From JAXGPF01 sp964463985 (GTDB lineage Bacteria; Verrucomicrobiota; Kiritimatiellia; JAAZAB01), in assembly GCA_964463985.1 (NCBI GenBank), contig CAYXEK010000015.1, forward strand, positions 1 through 58,126: 58,126 nt of DNA. Reading direction: 5' to 3'. The notes beneath the pieces were generated by a model. That model was not told the origin of the DNA. It did not search any database and saw only the letters and a program-made list of their open reading frames with translations. Position 1 is the stretch's first letter; each line of letters opens with the position of its first letter. The position numbers were made by a program, and so were the translations under genes. Below, in pieces: positions 18,226 to 27,599 of this stretch.

Positions 18226-18367
18226 GCCATGTATTGTAACGCAAAAACCGGCGAATGGAAGCGGAAACATTTTGATTGACATGGCGGATCAATAAGTTCA
18301 GATTAACCGGAATTGCAGCATATAAAAAGAAAGCGCTCCATGCGCGCTTGAAAGGATGGACGGCATT

Positions 18368-19618
18368 ATGCAAAAAACGATTTTCAAACATGTGAATGCT
18401 TGGGCGTTATTGACTTGGACCTTGTGCGGCAGCTTGACCGCATTGGCGGCCGCCGAACCGGTTGCCGAAAAACCGTCTGCGGCAGCCGCCCCGGTTGCGG
18501 CGGCGCCCGCGCCGGTTTCCGGCGGACTTGCCGCCGCGCCGGTGGCCGGAGAATCAGCCGCCGACCCGGCGGAAGTGATCATTACCGTCAACGAGCAGAA
18601 AGTCACCCGCGGCGATTATAACCGCGAAACGGAAGAAATCACCCGGATGATGAAGAAACGCGGCGTGCCCGAAGCTCAATTTGAAAAAATGATCCAGAGT
18701 TTCAAGCCCCAGATCGTGGACGGCCTGGTAACCCGGGCATTGATCAGCCAGGCTTGCGCTGAGAAAAAAATCGCCGTGAGCGATGAAGAACTGGCCGCCA
18801 AAATTTCCGCTTTCGAGAAAAACCTCCCGAAAAATCTGACGCTGGCCGGCGTGCTGAAACAAAGCGGCTTGACGCGCGAGATGTTTGAAAACGACATGCG
18901 CGAGCAGTTGAAACTGGAAAAACTGCTGCAAATAGGCCAGGCGACTGAGGAACAGGTAATCGCCTATTACGAGGAAAACAAAGCCCGGTTTTTTGAAAAG
19001 CCCGAAATGACGCATGCCCGGCACATTCTGATCACCGTCAAGCAGGGCGATACCGAGGAGCAGAAAAAAGAAAAACGCGCGCGGGCCGAACAACTGCTCA
19101 AGCAACTCCGGGAAGAAAAAGCCGATTTTGCCAAGCTGGCGGAGGAAAATTCCGATTGTCCCAGCAAGGCCATGGGCGGCGACCTTGGCGAATTCCGGCG
19201 CGGCCAGATGGTGAAGGAATTCGAGGAAGCGGCCTTCAGCATGCAGACCAACGAAATCAGCGGCGTGGTGGAGACGCAGTTCGGGTACCACATCATTCAG
19301 ACCCTGGGCCATTCCGAGCCGAAAACCCTGGAACTGGATGAAGTGCGGGACCGCATTGTTGAAGCGCTCAAGGGCCGCGCCATCCAGGAAAAGGCCGAGA
19401 CGTTTCTTGATGGTATGCGCAAGGACGCCAAGATTGCCTACACCAAGGATTTCGATCCCGCAAAGAAGCCGGATGCGGATCAGCCGGCGGACGTGACGCC
19501 GGCGAAAACGCCGGCGCCCGCGCCCGAGTCCTCCAAGCCCGCCGCGGATGCGTCCGAGCCCGGAGAGCCGTCTGCCGCCGGGCAACCGGCCAAGCCGGCT
19601 GCCGCGCCCGCGGAGTAA
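18368..19618 (+). CDS. Parvulin-type peptidyl-prolyl isomerase / periplasmic chaperone
   Basis: This 416-aa exported protein resembles SurA/PrsA. The order is signal peptide (to about residue 33), an Ala/Pro-rich linker, a SurA-like N-terminal helical domain (residues 75-190), a parvulin domain with HARHILI, GGDLGEFRRGQM, VKEFEEAAFSM and VVETQFGYHII (about 195-300), a short helix, and a Pro/Ala-rich C-terminal tail of about 60 residues. It should help outer-membrane or secreted proteins to fold by isomerising prolyl bonds. The ATG at 18368 follows AAGGA; an earlier ATG at 18356 lacks a ribosome binding site. It is divergent from the protease operon across a 142-base gap, so both sides of this gap serve envelope protein folding. 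Confidence 0.9.
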   Translation: MQKTIFKHVNAWALLTWTLCGSLTALAAAEPVAEKPSAAAAPVAAAPAPVSGGLAAAPVAGESAADPAEVIITVNEQKVTRGDYNRETEEITRMMKKRGVPEAQFEKMIQSFKPQIVDGLVTRALISQACAEKKIAVSDEELAAKISAFEKNLPKNLTLAGVLKQSGLTREMFENDMREQLKLEKLLQIGQATEEQVIAYYEENKARFFEKPEMTHARHILITVKQGDTEEQKKEKRARAEQLLKQLREEKADFAKLAEENSDCPSKAMGGDLGEFRRGQMVKEFEEAAFSMQTNEISGVVETQFGYHIIQTLGHSEPKTLELDEVRDRIVEALKGRAIQEKAETFLDGMRKDAKIAYTKDFDPAKKPDADQPADVTPAKTPAPAPESSKPAADASEPGEPSAAGQPAKPAAAPAE

Positions 19619-19810
19619 ACGCCGGGCATCGGGTTTGATGACGGCCGGCCGATCCGGGCAGATCCGGCATCGGTTGCGCCTGGATGCCGCGGCCTGCCCT
19701 TGGTTGACCTCCCGGCGCTTCCGGCTGCCCGTTACGGTGATCGGCGCCGGGCGTTATTTGCCCGCGGGTCCGGCGGATAATTCATGCATTGGTTTTTAAA
19801 TGCCGACACT

Positions 19811-20830
19811 ATGAAAACGGAAGAACTGCAGAATTTGAAAGCGCAGGCGCTGCTGGAGATCAGCCGGGCGGAGGGACTGAATCCGCTGGAAGCTTTGCGC
19901 GTTAAATACCTGGGCCGCAAAGGCTTGCTGGCCGGGATCATGCAGGCTCTGAAAACCGCCGGGCCCGATGAGCGCCCGCAGCTTGGGCGCTTTGCGAATG
20001 AATACAAAACGGAAGTGGCCGCGGCCCTCGATGGCCGCCGCCGCGCATTGCAGGCGCCCGTTGCGGCAAGCGCAGGACGCTTCGACTGGACCAGGCCGGG
20101 CTGCTGGCCGCAGTCCGGCACGCGCCATCCCATCAGCATCATCATCGAGGAGGCGGTCCGGATTTTCACCGCCATGGGCTTTACGGTTGCGGATGGCCCG
20201 GACATGGAGACGGCTTATTACAATTTCGAGGCGCTGAACACTCCCGCCGATCATCCCGCGCGGGATTTGCAGGACACCTTCTGGCTGGCGGATGGACGCC
20301 TGCTGCGATCCCAGACCTCGCCCGTGCAAATCCGGGTGATGGAACGCCAGGCGCCCCCCGTGCGTATCATCGCCCCCGGCCGCGTCTACCGCCGCGACAC
20401 CACCGATGCCACGCATAGCGCCAATTTTCATCAGATTGAAGGATTATACGTGGACCGCCATGTGTCGCTGGCGGATTTGAAAAACGATATCACCTGCTTC
20501 GCCCAGCGCATGATGGGGCCGGATGTCCGCGTGCGGTTCCGGCCGCATTTTTTCCCGTTCACTGAGCCCAGCGTGGAATATGATTTTTCCTGCCATGTGT
20601 GCGGCGGCCGCGGTTGCCGCGTTTGCAAGCAAAGCGGCTGGATCGAAATTTCCGGCGCCGGGCTGGTGCATCCGCGCGTTTTTGAAAAAGTAAATTATGA
20701 TCCGGAAATATACAGCGGTTATGCTTTTGGTATGGGGGTTGAACGGATCGCCATGATCAAGTACGGCATCCGCGATATCCGCGAGCTTTATGCCAATGAT
20801 CTGCGTTTTTTGGAGCAGTTCCAGCCATGA
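19811..20830 (+). CDS. pheS: Phenylalanyl-tRNA synthetase alpha subunit
   Basis: PheS carries the class II catalytic core that charges tRNA-Phe. The 339-aa product shows the N-terminal coiled coil, motif 1 region (HPISIIIEEAVRIF), motif 2 (RVYRRDTTDATHSANFHQIEG) and motif 3 (FAFGMGVERIAMIKYGI form). The start at 19811 matches the family N-terminus (MKTEELQNLK); a longer start at 19784 is possible. It overlaps pheT by four bases (ATGA), the standard coupling that keeps the alpha2-beta2 enzyme in balance. No attenuator or T-box was recognised in the 190 bases upstream. Confidence 0.97.
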   Translation: MKTEELQNLKAQALLEISRAEGLNPLEALRVKYLGRKGLLAGIMQALKTAGPDERPQLGRFANEYKTEVAAALDGRRRALQAPVAASAGRFDWTRPGCWPQSGTRHPISIIIEEAVRIFTAMGFTVADGPDMETAYYNFEALNTPADHPARDLQDTFWLADGRLLRSQTSPVQIRVMERQAPPVRIIAPGRVYRRDTTDATHSANFHQIEGLYVDRHVSLADLKNDITCFAQRMMGPDVRVRFRPHFFPFTEPSVEYDFSCHVCGGRGCRVCKQSGWIEISGAGLVHPRVFEKVNYDPEIYSGYAFGMGVERIAMIKYGIRDIRELYANDLRFLEQFQP

Positions 20831-23373
20831 AAGTTTCCTTGAACTGGTTGCGCGAATTTGTCGCCTTTGACGCCGACCCGGCGGAATTGGCCGAACGCCT
20901 GACGTTCGCCGGCCTGGAAGTCGAGGCGGTGGAAAAGTCCGGAGCGGATATGCGGGATATTGCTGCGGCCGAGGTGCTGGCGATCAGCCCCCATCCCCGG
21001 GCCGACCGGCTCAGACTCTGCGACGTGTCGGACGGCCTTCAGACCGTCCGGGTAGTCTGCGGCGCCGCCAATTTTGCGGTGGGCGACAAGGTTCCGTTGG
21101 CCCGACCCGGCGCCGTGCTGGCCGATGGCGTCCGGATCAAGCCGGCGGTGCTCCGGGGCGAAAAGTCCGATGGCATGCTGTGCGCGGCCGATGAACTGGG
21201 AATCAGCGACGATCACCAGGGCTTGATGCTGCTGCCGCCGGAAACCGCCGCTGGAACGCCCCTGGCGGAAATCGTCGGCCCGGCCGACCATGTATTGACC
21301 ATTGAAGTTACTCCCAACCGGCCGGATTGCATGAGCCTGATCGGCATTGCCCGCGAAGTTGCCGCCCTGTTCGGCCGCCGCCTGCAGCCGCCGCCGGCGC
21401 CGCTGCCGGAGCCGCTGCCGGCAGCCGACCCGGCTTTCCGGGTAGCGGTGGAGGATCCGGCCGATTGCCCGCGTTACATGGCTTGGCGGCTGGCGGATGT
21501 GAACGTGCGTCCCAGCCCATGGTGGCTGCAGCGCCGGCTGTTTCAGTCCGGCATCCGGCCCATCAACAATATCGTGGATATCACCAATTACGTGATGCTG
21601 GAAAGCGGCCAGCCGTTGCATGCCTTCGACCAGTCGCTGCTGCAAGGCGGTCAAATCCGCGTGCGGCGCGCCCGCGCGGGCGAAACCCTGGTGACCCTGG
21701 ACGATCTGCCGCGTAAACTCACTCCGGACATGCTGGTGATTGCCGATGCCGAACGGCCGGTGGCGCTGGCAGGCATCATGGGCGGCGCCGGCAGCGGCAT
21801 TCTGGACGCCACCCGCGCGGTAGTGCTGGAAAGCGCCTGCTTCCAGCGCGGCCTGATCCGGCGCGCCAGCCGCGCCCTGGGTTTGACATCCGAAGCCACC
21901 TGCCGTTTCGAGCGCGGGGTGGATGCCATGCAGACGGCATGGGCGGCCCGCCGCGCGGCGTCGCTGATGATCAGGCTGGCCGGCGCGCGGCTGGCGGCTG
22001 CGCCGATAGATGTTTTTCCGGTGGAACCGGAGTCCCGTAAAATCGAATGCCGGTTCGAACGGTTGCGGCAACGGCTGGGGTTGGAAATATCCGACGAAGC
22101 CATCACTTCCATTTTCGAGGCTCTGGAACTTAAAGTGCCGGCGCGCGGCCGGAAAAGCTGCACCGTCTGCGTGCCGTCTTTCCGCCCCGACCTGGAAGGC
22201 GAGGCCGATTTGCTGGAAGAAGTCGCCCGGTTGCACGGGCTGGATAAACTCCCGGCGCCGCCGGCGCCGTCCCGGCAGCCTGCGACCGTTGAATCGCATT
22301 CCCAGGCCCTGGCCGTCATGCGTTTAAGGGACGGCCTCGCGGGCATGGGGCTCGCGGAAATCATGAATTACAGTTTTACCGGATCGCGGTTGATGGATTT
22401 GTGCGACGGCAGTTGCCCGGAAAAACGCGTGCCGATCCCGAATCCTGTCAGCGCCGAACATGCCTGGCTGCGCAATTCTCTGCTGCCGCAAATGTTGGAG
22501 ACCTTGGGCCAGAACCGCGCCCGCCAGGTGCAGCATGCGGCTTTTTTCGAGATTGGCCGGGTCTTTTTCATGCCTTCCGCATCGGCCGCCTCCGGCCATT
22601 GCGCGGCCGCGGGGGACGGCATTCCGCCGGATAAATCCCGGCCTGCCGCAGCCTTGCCGGCCGCCGAAATGGATGTGCTGTCCGTCGGACTGATGGGCGC
22701 CGCCGGCCGGCCGCCGCTGGATCAGCGCCGCCCGGTGAATGACGATGAGGCCTGGCTATGGCTGAAGGGCATCCTGGAAAACCTGTGCCGCGGCATGAAG
22801 TTTGATCTGCCGCGCAATTTCCATGGTCTGCCCGCTGCCGGCGGCCTGCAATTTGTCCCGGCGGAAGAAGCGCCGGCCGGTTTTGACTGGCCTAATCACG
22901 CCGCTTTTGCAGCGGGTTGCGGATTCGCCGTGCTGCTGGACGGCCGGCCGGTGGGCCGGGCCGGATTGATCCGGCCGGATTTGCGCCGGGAATGGCGCAT
23001 CCACGAACCGCTGGCCGCGGCGGAAATTGCGGTGGCGCCCTTGCTGGGTCATCTGGAGGCGGTTTGTACGCCCCAGACTCCGCCGGTGTACCCCGGGGTG
23101 CAGCGCGACCTGGCCTTGCGCGTTCCCTTGTCCCTGACGCATGCGCGCGTCCTGGAGGTAATTAAAAAATTATCCCCGCCGGAATTGACGGATGCGAGAC
23201 TTTTTGATATATTCGAAGGCAAGCAGATAGGAGCGGGGTATAAGAGCATGGCTTATGCGTTGACTTATCGCTCCGGATCGCGAACCTTGACGGATGAGGA
23301 AGTCAACCGCATGCATTCCCTCATTCTTGAAGGTTTGCACAGTGAATTGCAGGTGGAAATAAGGGCTGGATAG
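20827..23373 (+). CDS. pheT: Phenylalanyl-tRNA synthetase beta subunit
   Basis: The 848-aa beta subunit has all expected domains: an N-terminal part with tRNA-binding (EMAP-like) fold (VLAISPHPRADRLRLCDV, ADGVRIKPAVLRGEKSDGMLCA), the B3/B4 editing region (NRPDCMSLIGIAREVAALFG, IVDITNYVMLESGQPLHAFD), B5, the inactive class II fold (MNYSFTG, NPVSAEHAWLRNSLLPQML) and the C-terminal ferredoxin-fold anticodon-binding domain (VQRDLALRVP through FEGKQIGAGYKSMAYALTYR). Its ATG overlaps the pheS stop. Length is slightly above the E. coli protein (795 aa), with an insertion near residues 575-620. Confidence 0.97.
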   Translation: MKVSLNWLREFVAFDADPAELAERLTFAGLEVEAVEKSGADMRDIAAAEVLAISPHPRADRLRLCDVSDGLQTVRVVCGAANFAVGDKVPLARPGAVLADGVRIKPAVLRGEKSDGMLCAADELGISDDHQGLMLLPPETAAGTPLAEIVGPADHVLTIEVTPNRPDCMSLIGIAREVAALFGRRLQPPPAPLPEPLPAADPAFRVAVEDPADCPRYMAWRLADVNVRPSPWWLQRRLFQSGIRPINNIVDITNYVMLESGQPLHAFDQSLLQGGQIRVRRARAGETLVTLDDLPRKLTPDMLVIADAERPVALAGIMGGAGSGILDATRAVVLESACFQRGLIRRASRALGLTSEATCRFERGVDAMQTAWAARRAASLMIRLAGARLAAAPIDVFPVEPESRKIECRFERLRQRLGLEISDEAITSIFEALELKVPARGRKSCTVCVPSFRPDLEGEADLLEEVARLHGLDKLPAPPAPSRQPATVESHSQALAVMRLRDGLAGMGLAEIMNYSFTGSRLMDLCDGSCPEKRVPIPNPVSAEHAWLRNSLLPQMLETLGQNRARQVQHAAFFEIGRVFFMPSASAASGHCAAAGDGIPPDKSRPAAALPAAEMDVLSVGLMGAAGRPPLDQRRPVNDDEAWLWLKGILENLCRGMKFDLPRNFHGLPAAGGLQFVPAEEAPAGFDWPNHAAFAAGCGFAVLLDGRPVGRAGLIRPDLRREWRIHEPLAAAEIAVAPLLGHLEAVCTPQTPPVYPGVQRDLALRVPLSLTHARVLEVIKKLSPPELTDARLFDIFEGKQIGAGYKSMAYALTYRSGSRTLTDEEVNRMHSLILEGLHSELQVEIRAG

Positions 23374-23690
23374 TTGCGGTTGGCGTTGAACTGCGGCCGT
23401 TCAGGGTATGCGAATGATCGTCAGCATGGCAATATTGATAAAGTGTTTCTTCTCAGGCGCGCGGGCATTGATCCGCGCGGCTGTTGCCGGCGCGCTGCGC
23501 AAGCCGCTTGCGCCGGTTTGGCGGTTGGTTCCCGGTGATGCCGGACAAAGGCGCGCGGCGCGGGCCGGCGCGATGGACTTGCGTTCCGGGTTTATCATTC
23601 AGGACAGCTCGCGGCCTTTGTTGCGCTGTCCGCCATGTTGGTTCTTTCAAAGTCAATCGGTGCTTGCCGCCCATCCGCAAGGATGATGCG
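23374..23690. other. Intergenic region downstream of pheT
   Basis: No reliable gene is visible in these 317 bases. One open frame (23408-23686) has no ribosome binding site or family motif and an Ala/Arg-rich translation typical of GC-rich spacer. The region ends at the structured RNA starting near 23691, whose promoter should lie here, but no consensus promoter was found. Confidence 0.45.
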
Positions 23691-23889
23691 CCAAAAAATC
23701 GAATACCCTGCCTGGTGCGTGGTTGGGCCTGTTTTCTGACCCATTAACTATCCAACGGGGGAGCCGGATGCGGTTGGAGTGCTGCATGCCCCGCAAGGGG
23801 AAGCAAAACCCAGCCGATATGGCGCCCACTTGGTTTTATCGGAACAGATAAAGGTTCGTAACGGCCGAGGTGGGGTATTCCTTTTTTGG
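23691..23889 (+). ncRNA. ssrS: Probable 6S RNA
   Basis: The two ends pair over about 180 bases: CCAAAAAA (23691-23698) with TTTTTTGG (23882-23889), GAATACCC (23701-23708) with GGGTATTC (23873-23880), then a 5-pair continuation with two G.U pairs. Inside, an apical hairpin CCCC-GCAA-GGGG (23789-23800) carries a GNRA loop only when read on the plus strand, and TGCT/AGCA extends it. More distal short helices can be stacked on either side of a large internal loop, giving the rod-with-bubble shape of 6S RNA, about 199 nt long. It lies immediately upstream of rarA, with the 5-formyl-THF cyclo-ligase gene next; both genes are known neighbours of 6S RNA in other bacteria. The assignment is from synteny and hand folding only; a structured rarA leader is the alternative. 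Confidence 0.5.
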
Positions 23890-23900
23890 GGGCGGATTGG

Positions 23901-25280
23901 ATGGACCTTTTTGAAACCAGACCTGCAGGCTTGCCGGCTAATGCCCCGTTGGCCGCGCGGATGCGGCCCGGCGCCCTTGATGAAATCATCGGCCAGGACC
24001 ACCTGCTTGCGCCCGGCAAGCTCCTGCGCCGCGCCGTCGAATCCGACCGCCTGGGCAGCATCATCCTTTACGGACCGCCCGGCTGCGGCAAGACCTCGCT
24101 GGCCGAAGTGATTGCCGGCGCCACCCGCCGCCGTTTTGAACGCGTCAGCGGCGTGATTGCCAATGTCGCCGCGCTCCGGGATATCCTGCAGACTGCCGCC
24201 CTGCGCCGCCAACGCGACGGCGCGGAAACCATCCTGTTCATAGATGAAATTCACCATTTCAACAAGTCGCAGCAGGATATCCTGCTGCCTTACGTCGAAG
24301 ATGGATCGGTCACGCTGATCGGCGCCACCACGCATAATCCGTTTTTCTTCATCAACAGCCCGCTGGTTTCCCGTTCCCAGATTTTTGAGATGGAGGCGTT
24401 GAGCGAAGACGCCGTCGGCCGACTCCTGCGGCGCGCCTTGCAGGATGCCGGGCGCGGACTGGGCGGCCGGAACATCCGCGCGGATGATGAGGCTCTGGCG
24501 CACCTGGCGGCGGTCTGTGAAGGCGATGCGCGCCGCGCGCTGAATGCCCTGGAAATCGCCGCGCTGACTACACCCCCGGGCCAGGACGGCGCGGTTCGTA
24601 TCACCCGCCGCGCCGCCGAGGATTCCATCCAGAAAAAAGCCGTGCTTTACGACCGCGACGAAGACGGCCATTACGATACCGCTTCCGCGTTTATCAAGAG
24701 CGTGCGCGGCTCCGATCCCCATGCCGCGGTTTACTGGCTGGCCAAGATGCTGGAGGCCGGCGAAGATCCGCGGTTTATCGCGCGCCGGCTGGTTATTCTC
24801 GCTTCCGAGGATATCGGCAATGCCGATCCGCGCGGCCTGCTGGTGGCCAATGCCGCCAAGGATGCCGTGCTGTTTGTCGGCATGCCCGAAGCGCGCATTG
24901 TGCTCGCCCAGGCCGCGACTTACCTGGCCTGCGCGCCTAAAAGCAATGCTTCTTACATGGCGCTGGAAAAAGCTGCGCAGGATATCAAGCGCGGGCGGGT
25001 GCTGCCCGTGCCCAAGCACCTGCGCGGCGCCAGTTACCGCGGCGCGGAAAAGCTCGGCCATACCGGCTACCGCTACGCCCACGATTTCGAAGGCCACGTG
25101 GTGGATCAGGAATACATCCCGACTTCCGCTGTGTATTACACTCCCGGCGATCAGGGTTACGAGGTTTACATCAGGCGGCAGATGGAGCTTTGCGCCGAAA
25201 TTCGCCGGCGGCAGAAACAGGCGGCGGGAAAAAACGAAAAATCGCTGGAAAAAGGCGGGAAAGCGGCCCGGGAAACTTAA
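23901..25280 (+). CDS. rarA: Replication-associated recombination protein RarA (AAA+ ATPase)
   Basis: RarA/MgsA/WRNIP1 is a tetrameric AAA+ ATPase that acts at stalled replication forks. The 459-aa product shows RMRPGALDEIIGQDHLL, Walker A YGPPGCGKTSLAE, Walker B ILFIDEIHHFNKSQQD, sensor 1 LIGATTHNPFFFIN, and the RarA-specific C-terminal tetramerisation domain (KSVRGSDPHAAVYWLAKML, YGPTSAVYYTPG-like end). The ATG at 23901 follows a GGGGG stretch at the 3' edge of the putative 6S RNA. The cyclo-ligase gene follows after 72 bases. A Lys-rich tail of about 20 residues ends the protein. Confidence 0.95.
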   Translation: MDLFETRPAGLPANAPLAARMRPGALDEIIGQDHLLAPGKLLRRAVESDRLGSIILYGPPGCGKTSLAEVIAGATRRRFERVSGVIANVAALRDILQTAALRRQRDGAETILFIDEIHHFNKSQQDILLPYVEDGSVTLIGATTHNPFFFINSPLVSRSQIFEMEALSEDAVGRLLRRALQDAGRGLGGRNIRADDEALAHLAAVCEGDARRALNALEIAALTTPPGQDGAVRITRRAAEDSIQKKAVLYDRDEDGHYDTASAFIKSVRGSDPHAAVYWLAKMLEAGEDPRFIARRLVILASEDIGNADPRGLLVANAAKDAVLFVGMPEARIVLAQAATYLACAPKSNASYMALEKAAQDIKRGRVLPVPKHLRGASYRGAEKLGHTGYRYAHDFEGHVVDQEYIPTSAVYYTPGDQGYEVYIRRQMELCAEIRRRQKQAAGKNEKSLEKGGKAARET

Positions 25281-25352
25281 TCCGGGAGTGGCCGGCAATG
25301 GTTTCCGGCAGTTGGCGATCAGGGTTTGTTTGTCGGAGAACAATGGTGTGTT

Positions 25353-26012
25353 ATGTCTGGACGGAACAATAATCCAACCGCGCAATCCGCTGCCGGCGCT
25401 GTAGCGGCGCAACTGGGTTGCGCATCCGCCCCAACACCGCCCGGCAAGGAGAGCATCCGCGACGAGATGCGCCGGCGCCGCGAGAATTTGCCGGCGGAAA
25501 AAGTCCGCCGCGACAGCGCGGCCGCCCAGGCCCGCCTGGCGCGATTGCCGGAATGGGCCGCATCCCGCGCTGTCTGCTGCTACCTGGCCGCGCCGGGTGA
25601 AACGCAAACGGCCCGGCTGCTGGCGGATTGCCGCAGGCATGGCCGCCGGATTTGCGTGCCGGCCTTCTGCCGCCGCCGCCGGGCGTATTTCCCCGCCTGG
25701 CTGCTGCCGGATTCCGCGCTGGCGCCCGGCTACGGCGGCATTGCCGAACCGCAGGTTCCGCAATGGGTGCCGGAAGGCGAGAGGGTGGACCTGGCGGTGG
25801 CGCCGGGGCTGGCGTTCGACCCGGCGGGAATGCGCCTGGGGCATGGCGGCGGGCATTACGACCGGCTGCTGGCGCTGCCGGTTTTGCGCGGGGCTTTCAA
25901 GGTCGGATTGGCGTTTGAAATGCAAGTGGTGAAAGCATTGCCGGGCTGCCCGTGGGACGTCGCGATGGATGCGGTGGTGACGGAGCTTGGCGTGTATCGT
26001 AAACAAACATGA
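25353..26012 (+). CDS. fau: 5-formyltetrahydrofolate cyclo-ligase
   Basis: The enzyme converts 5-formyl-THF to 5,10-methenyl-THF using ATP. The 219-aa product has the family signature near its C-terminus, LAVAPGLAFDPAGMRLG followed by HGGGHYDRLL, and an N-terminal basic region (RDEMRRRREN) that binds ATP phosphates. GHGGGHYDR replaces the more common G-x-GGGYYDR, a minor change. The ATG at 25353 follows CGGAGAA. It lies between rarA and rny with 13 bases to the latter, so folate salvage, fork repair and RNA decay genes share a transcription unit downstream of the presumed 6S RNA, the classical 6S-ygfA neighbourhood. Confidence 0.9.
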   Translation: MSGRNNNPTAQSAAGAVAAQLGCASAPTPPGKESIRDEMRRRRENLPAEKVRRDSAAAQARLARLPEWAASRAVCCYLAAPGETQTARLLADCRRHGRRICVPAFCRRRRAYFPAWLLPDSALAPGYGGIAEPQVPQWVPEGERVDLAVAPGLAFDPAGMRLGHGGGHYDRLLALPVLRGAFKVGLAFEMQVVKALPGCPWDVAMDAVVTELGVYRKQT

Positions 26013-26025
26013 CGGGAGGTTGCAA

Positions 26026-27579
26026 ATGACGCAATGGTGGACCGGGGCGCTGGTGGTGATGCTGGCGGGCACCCTGGGTTATTATATAAGGTTGATTATC
26101 GGACGCTATGCCGCCAAGTCCTGTGAACGCGATGTGCAGCGTCTGCAGGCCGAGGCCAGCCGCGAGGCGGACAACATCCGCAAGGAGGCGGTGTTGCAGG
26201 CCAAGAGCGAAGCGCTCAAGGCGCGGGAAGCCCTGGAAGAAGAGATCAAGCGCCGCCGCCAGGAAGTCGTGGCGCTGGAAGAGCGCATGAACCAGCGCGA
26301 AGTGAATCTCGACCGCAAGGTCGCAATGATTGACAAGAAAAACCAGTTGATTGAACAGAAACTGGCCGAAACTGAAAAAAAAGAAAAAGAACTGCAGCAG
26401 CAGCGCGAAACATGCGATGTCCTGATCAAGCAGGAAAAGGATAAATTGCAGCGCATCGCCGGCATGACGCCCGAAGAGGCCCGGCGCACGCTCATGGCGC
26501 GGCTGGAGGAGGAAGTCCGCGGCGAAACCGGCATGCTCATCCGCCGCCGCCAGGAGGAAGCCCGCCAGACCGCCGAACGCGAGGCCCGGCGGATTGTCGC
26601 CACCGCCATCCAGCGATACGCGCTCAGCCATTCCGCGGAACTGATGACCAGCACCGTCACCTTGCCCAGCGACGACATGAAGGGGCGGATCATCGGCCGG
26701 GAAGGGCGCAATATCCGCGCACTGGAAGCCGCGACCGGCGTGGACTTGCTGGTGGACGATACTCCGGAAGCCGTGGTGATTTCCGCCTTCGACCCCATGC
26801 GCCGGGAAATCGCCCGGCAGATTCTCGAACGCCTGATCGCCGACGGCCGGATTCATCCGGCGCGGATCGAGGAAATCACGGCCAAGGTCAAGGAGGAAAT
26901 CGAGGAAACAATCCGCACCACCGGCGAGGAAGCCGTTTTCGCCATCGGCATCCAGAGCGTGAACCCGGAATTGATCCGCAACCTGGGCCGGTTGAAATTC
27001 CGCAGCAGCTACAGCCAGAATGTCTTGAATCACTCCATGGAGGTGGCCCACTTGATGGGTGTGATGGCCGGCGAGATGGGGTTGGATGTAATGCTGGCCA
27101 AGCGGATCGGCTTGTTCCACGATATCGGCAAGTCGCTGGACAGCGAGGTGGAGGGCAATCACGCCTTGATCGGCGCCGATTTGCTGCGCCGCCATGGCGA
27201 AAACCAGGTGGTCGTCAATGCCGTGGCCGCCCACCACGAAGATGTGCCGGCGGAAAGCATTTACGCCATTCTGGCGGCGGCGGCCGACGCCATTTCCGCC
27301 GCCCGGCCTGGCGCGCGCGCGGAAACCAGCGCCATCTACGTCAAGCGCCTGGAACAGTTGGAAGCCATCGCCAACAGCTTGCCCGGCGTGGAAAAATCAT
27401 ACGCCATCCAGGCCGGCCGCGAAGTGCGCGTGCTGGTGCAGTCCGACAAGGTGGATGATGCCGGCGCCATGCACCGCGCGCGTGAAATCAGCAAGAAAAT
27501 CGAGCAGGAACTGCAGTACCCCGGCCAAATCCGCGTGACGGTGATCCGCGAAACCCGCTTCGTGGAATATGCCCGTTGA
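26026..27579 (+). CDS. rny: Ribonuclease Y
   Basis: RNase Y is a membrane-anchored endonuclease that starts mRNA decay. The 517-aa product has the full architecture: an N-terminal transmembrane helix (residues 3-20), a long charged coiled coil (25-210, Glu/Lys/Arg/Gln rich), a KH domain (MKGRIIGREGRNIRALE), and an HD domain with NHSMEVAHLMG and GLFHDIGKSLD, where His-Asp bind the metal. The length matches the Bacillus enzyme (520 aa). GGGAGG lies 7 bases before the ATG at 26026. The stop codon lies in the arm of a hairpin shared with the convergent lipoprotein gene. Confidence 0.96.
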   Translation: MTQWWTGALVVMLAGTLGYYIRLIIGRYAAKSCERDVQRLQAEASREADNIRKEAVLQAKSEALKAREALEEEIKRRRQEVVALEERMNQREVNLDRKVAMIDKKNQLIEQKLAETEKKEKELQQQRETCDVLIKQEKDKLQRIAGMTPEEARRTLMARLEEEVRGETGMLIRRRQEEARQTAEREARRIVATAIQRYALSHSAELMTSTVTLPSDDMKGRIIGREGRNIRALEAATGVDLLVDDTPEAVVISAFDPMRREIARQILERLIADGRIHPARIEEITAKVKEEIEETIRTTGEEAVFAIGIQSVNPELIRNLGRLKFRSSYSQNVLNHSMEVAHLMGVMAGEMGLDVMLAKRIGLFHDIGKSLDSEVEGNHALIGADLLRRHGENQVVVNAVAAHHEDVPAESIYAILAAAADAISAARPGARAETSAIYVKRLEQLEAIANSLPGVEKSYAIQAGREVRVLVQSDKVDDAGAMHRAREISKKIEQELQYPGQIRVTVIRETRFVEYAR

Positions 27580-27599
27580 CGGGCCGGCTGCGCCGTCAA
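27576..27599. terminator. Hairpin spanning both convergent stop codons
   Basis: TTGACGG (27576-27582) pairs with CCGTCAA (27593-27599) around a 10-base loop. The TGA stop of rny and the TGA stop of the opposite-strand lipoprotein gene both lie inside the arms. No T-run follows, so it may act as a weak bidirectional terminator or as a 3'-end protector. Confidence 0.45.

Noticed and set aside
18276..18326. Promoter for the parvulin gene (TTGACA at 18276-18281, TATAAA at 18321-18326)
   Set aside because: The two boxes are 39 bases apart and neither has a good partner at normal spacing.
23408..23686. Possible 92-aa protein downstream of pheT
   Set aside because: No ribosome binding site, no family motif, and Ala/Arg-rich sequence typical of random frames in GC-rich spacer.
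23740..23800. GGGGGAGCCGGATGCGGT resembles a conserved stretch upstream of group II intron reverse-transcriptase genes
   Set aside because: The similarity ends after GCGGT, no intron-encoded protein or domain V follows, and the paired ends of the region fit a 6S-like RNA better.
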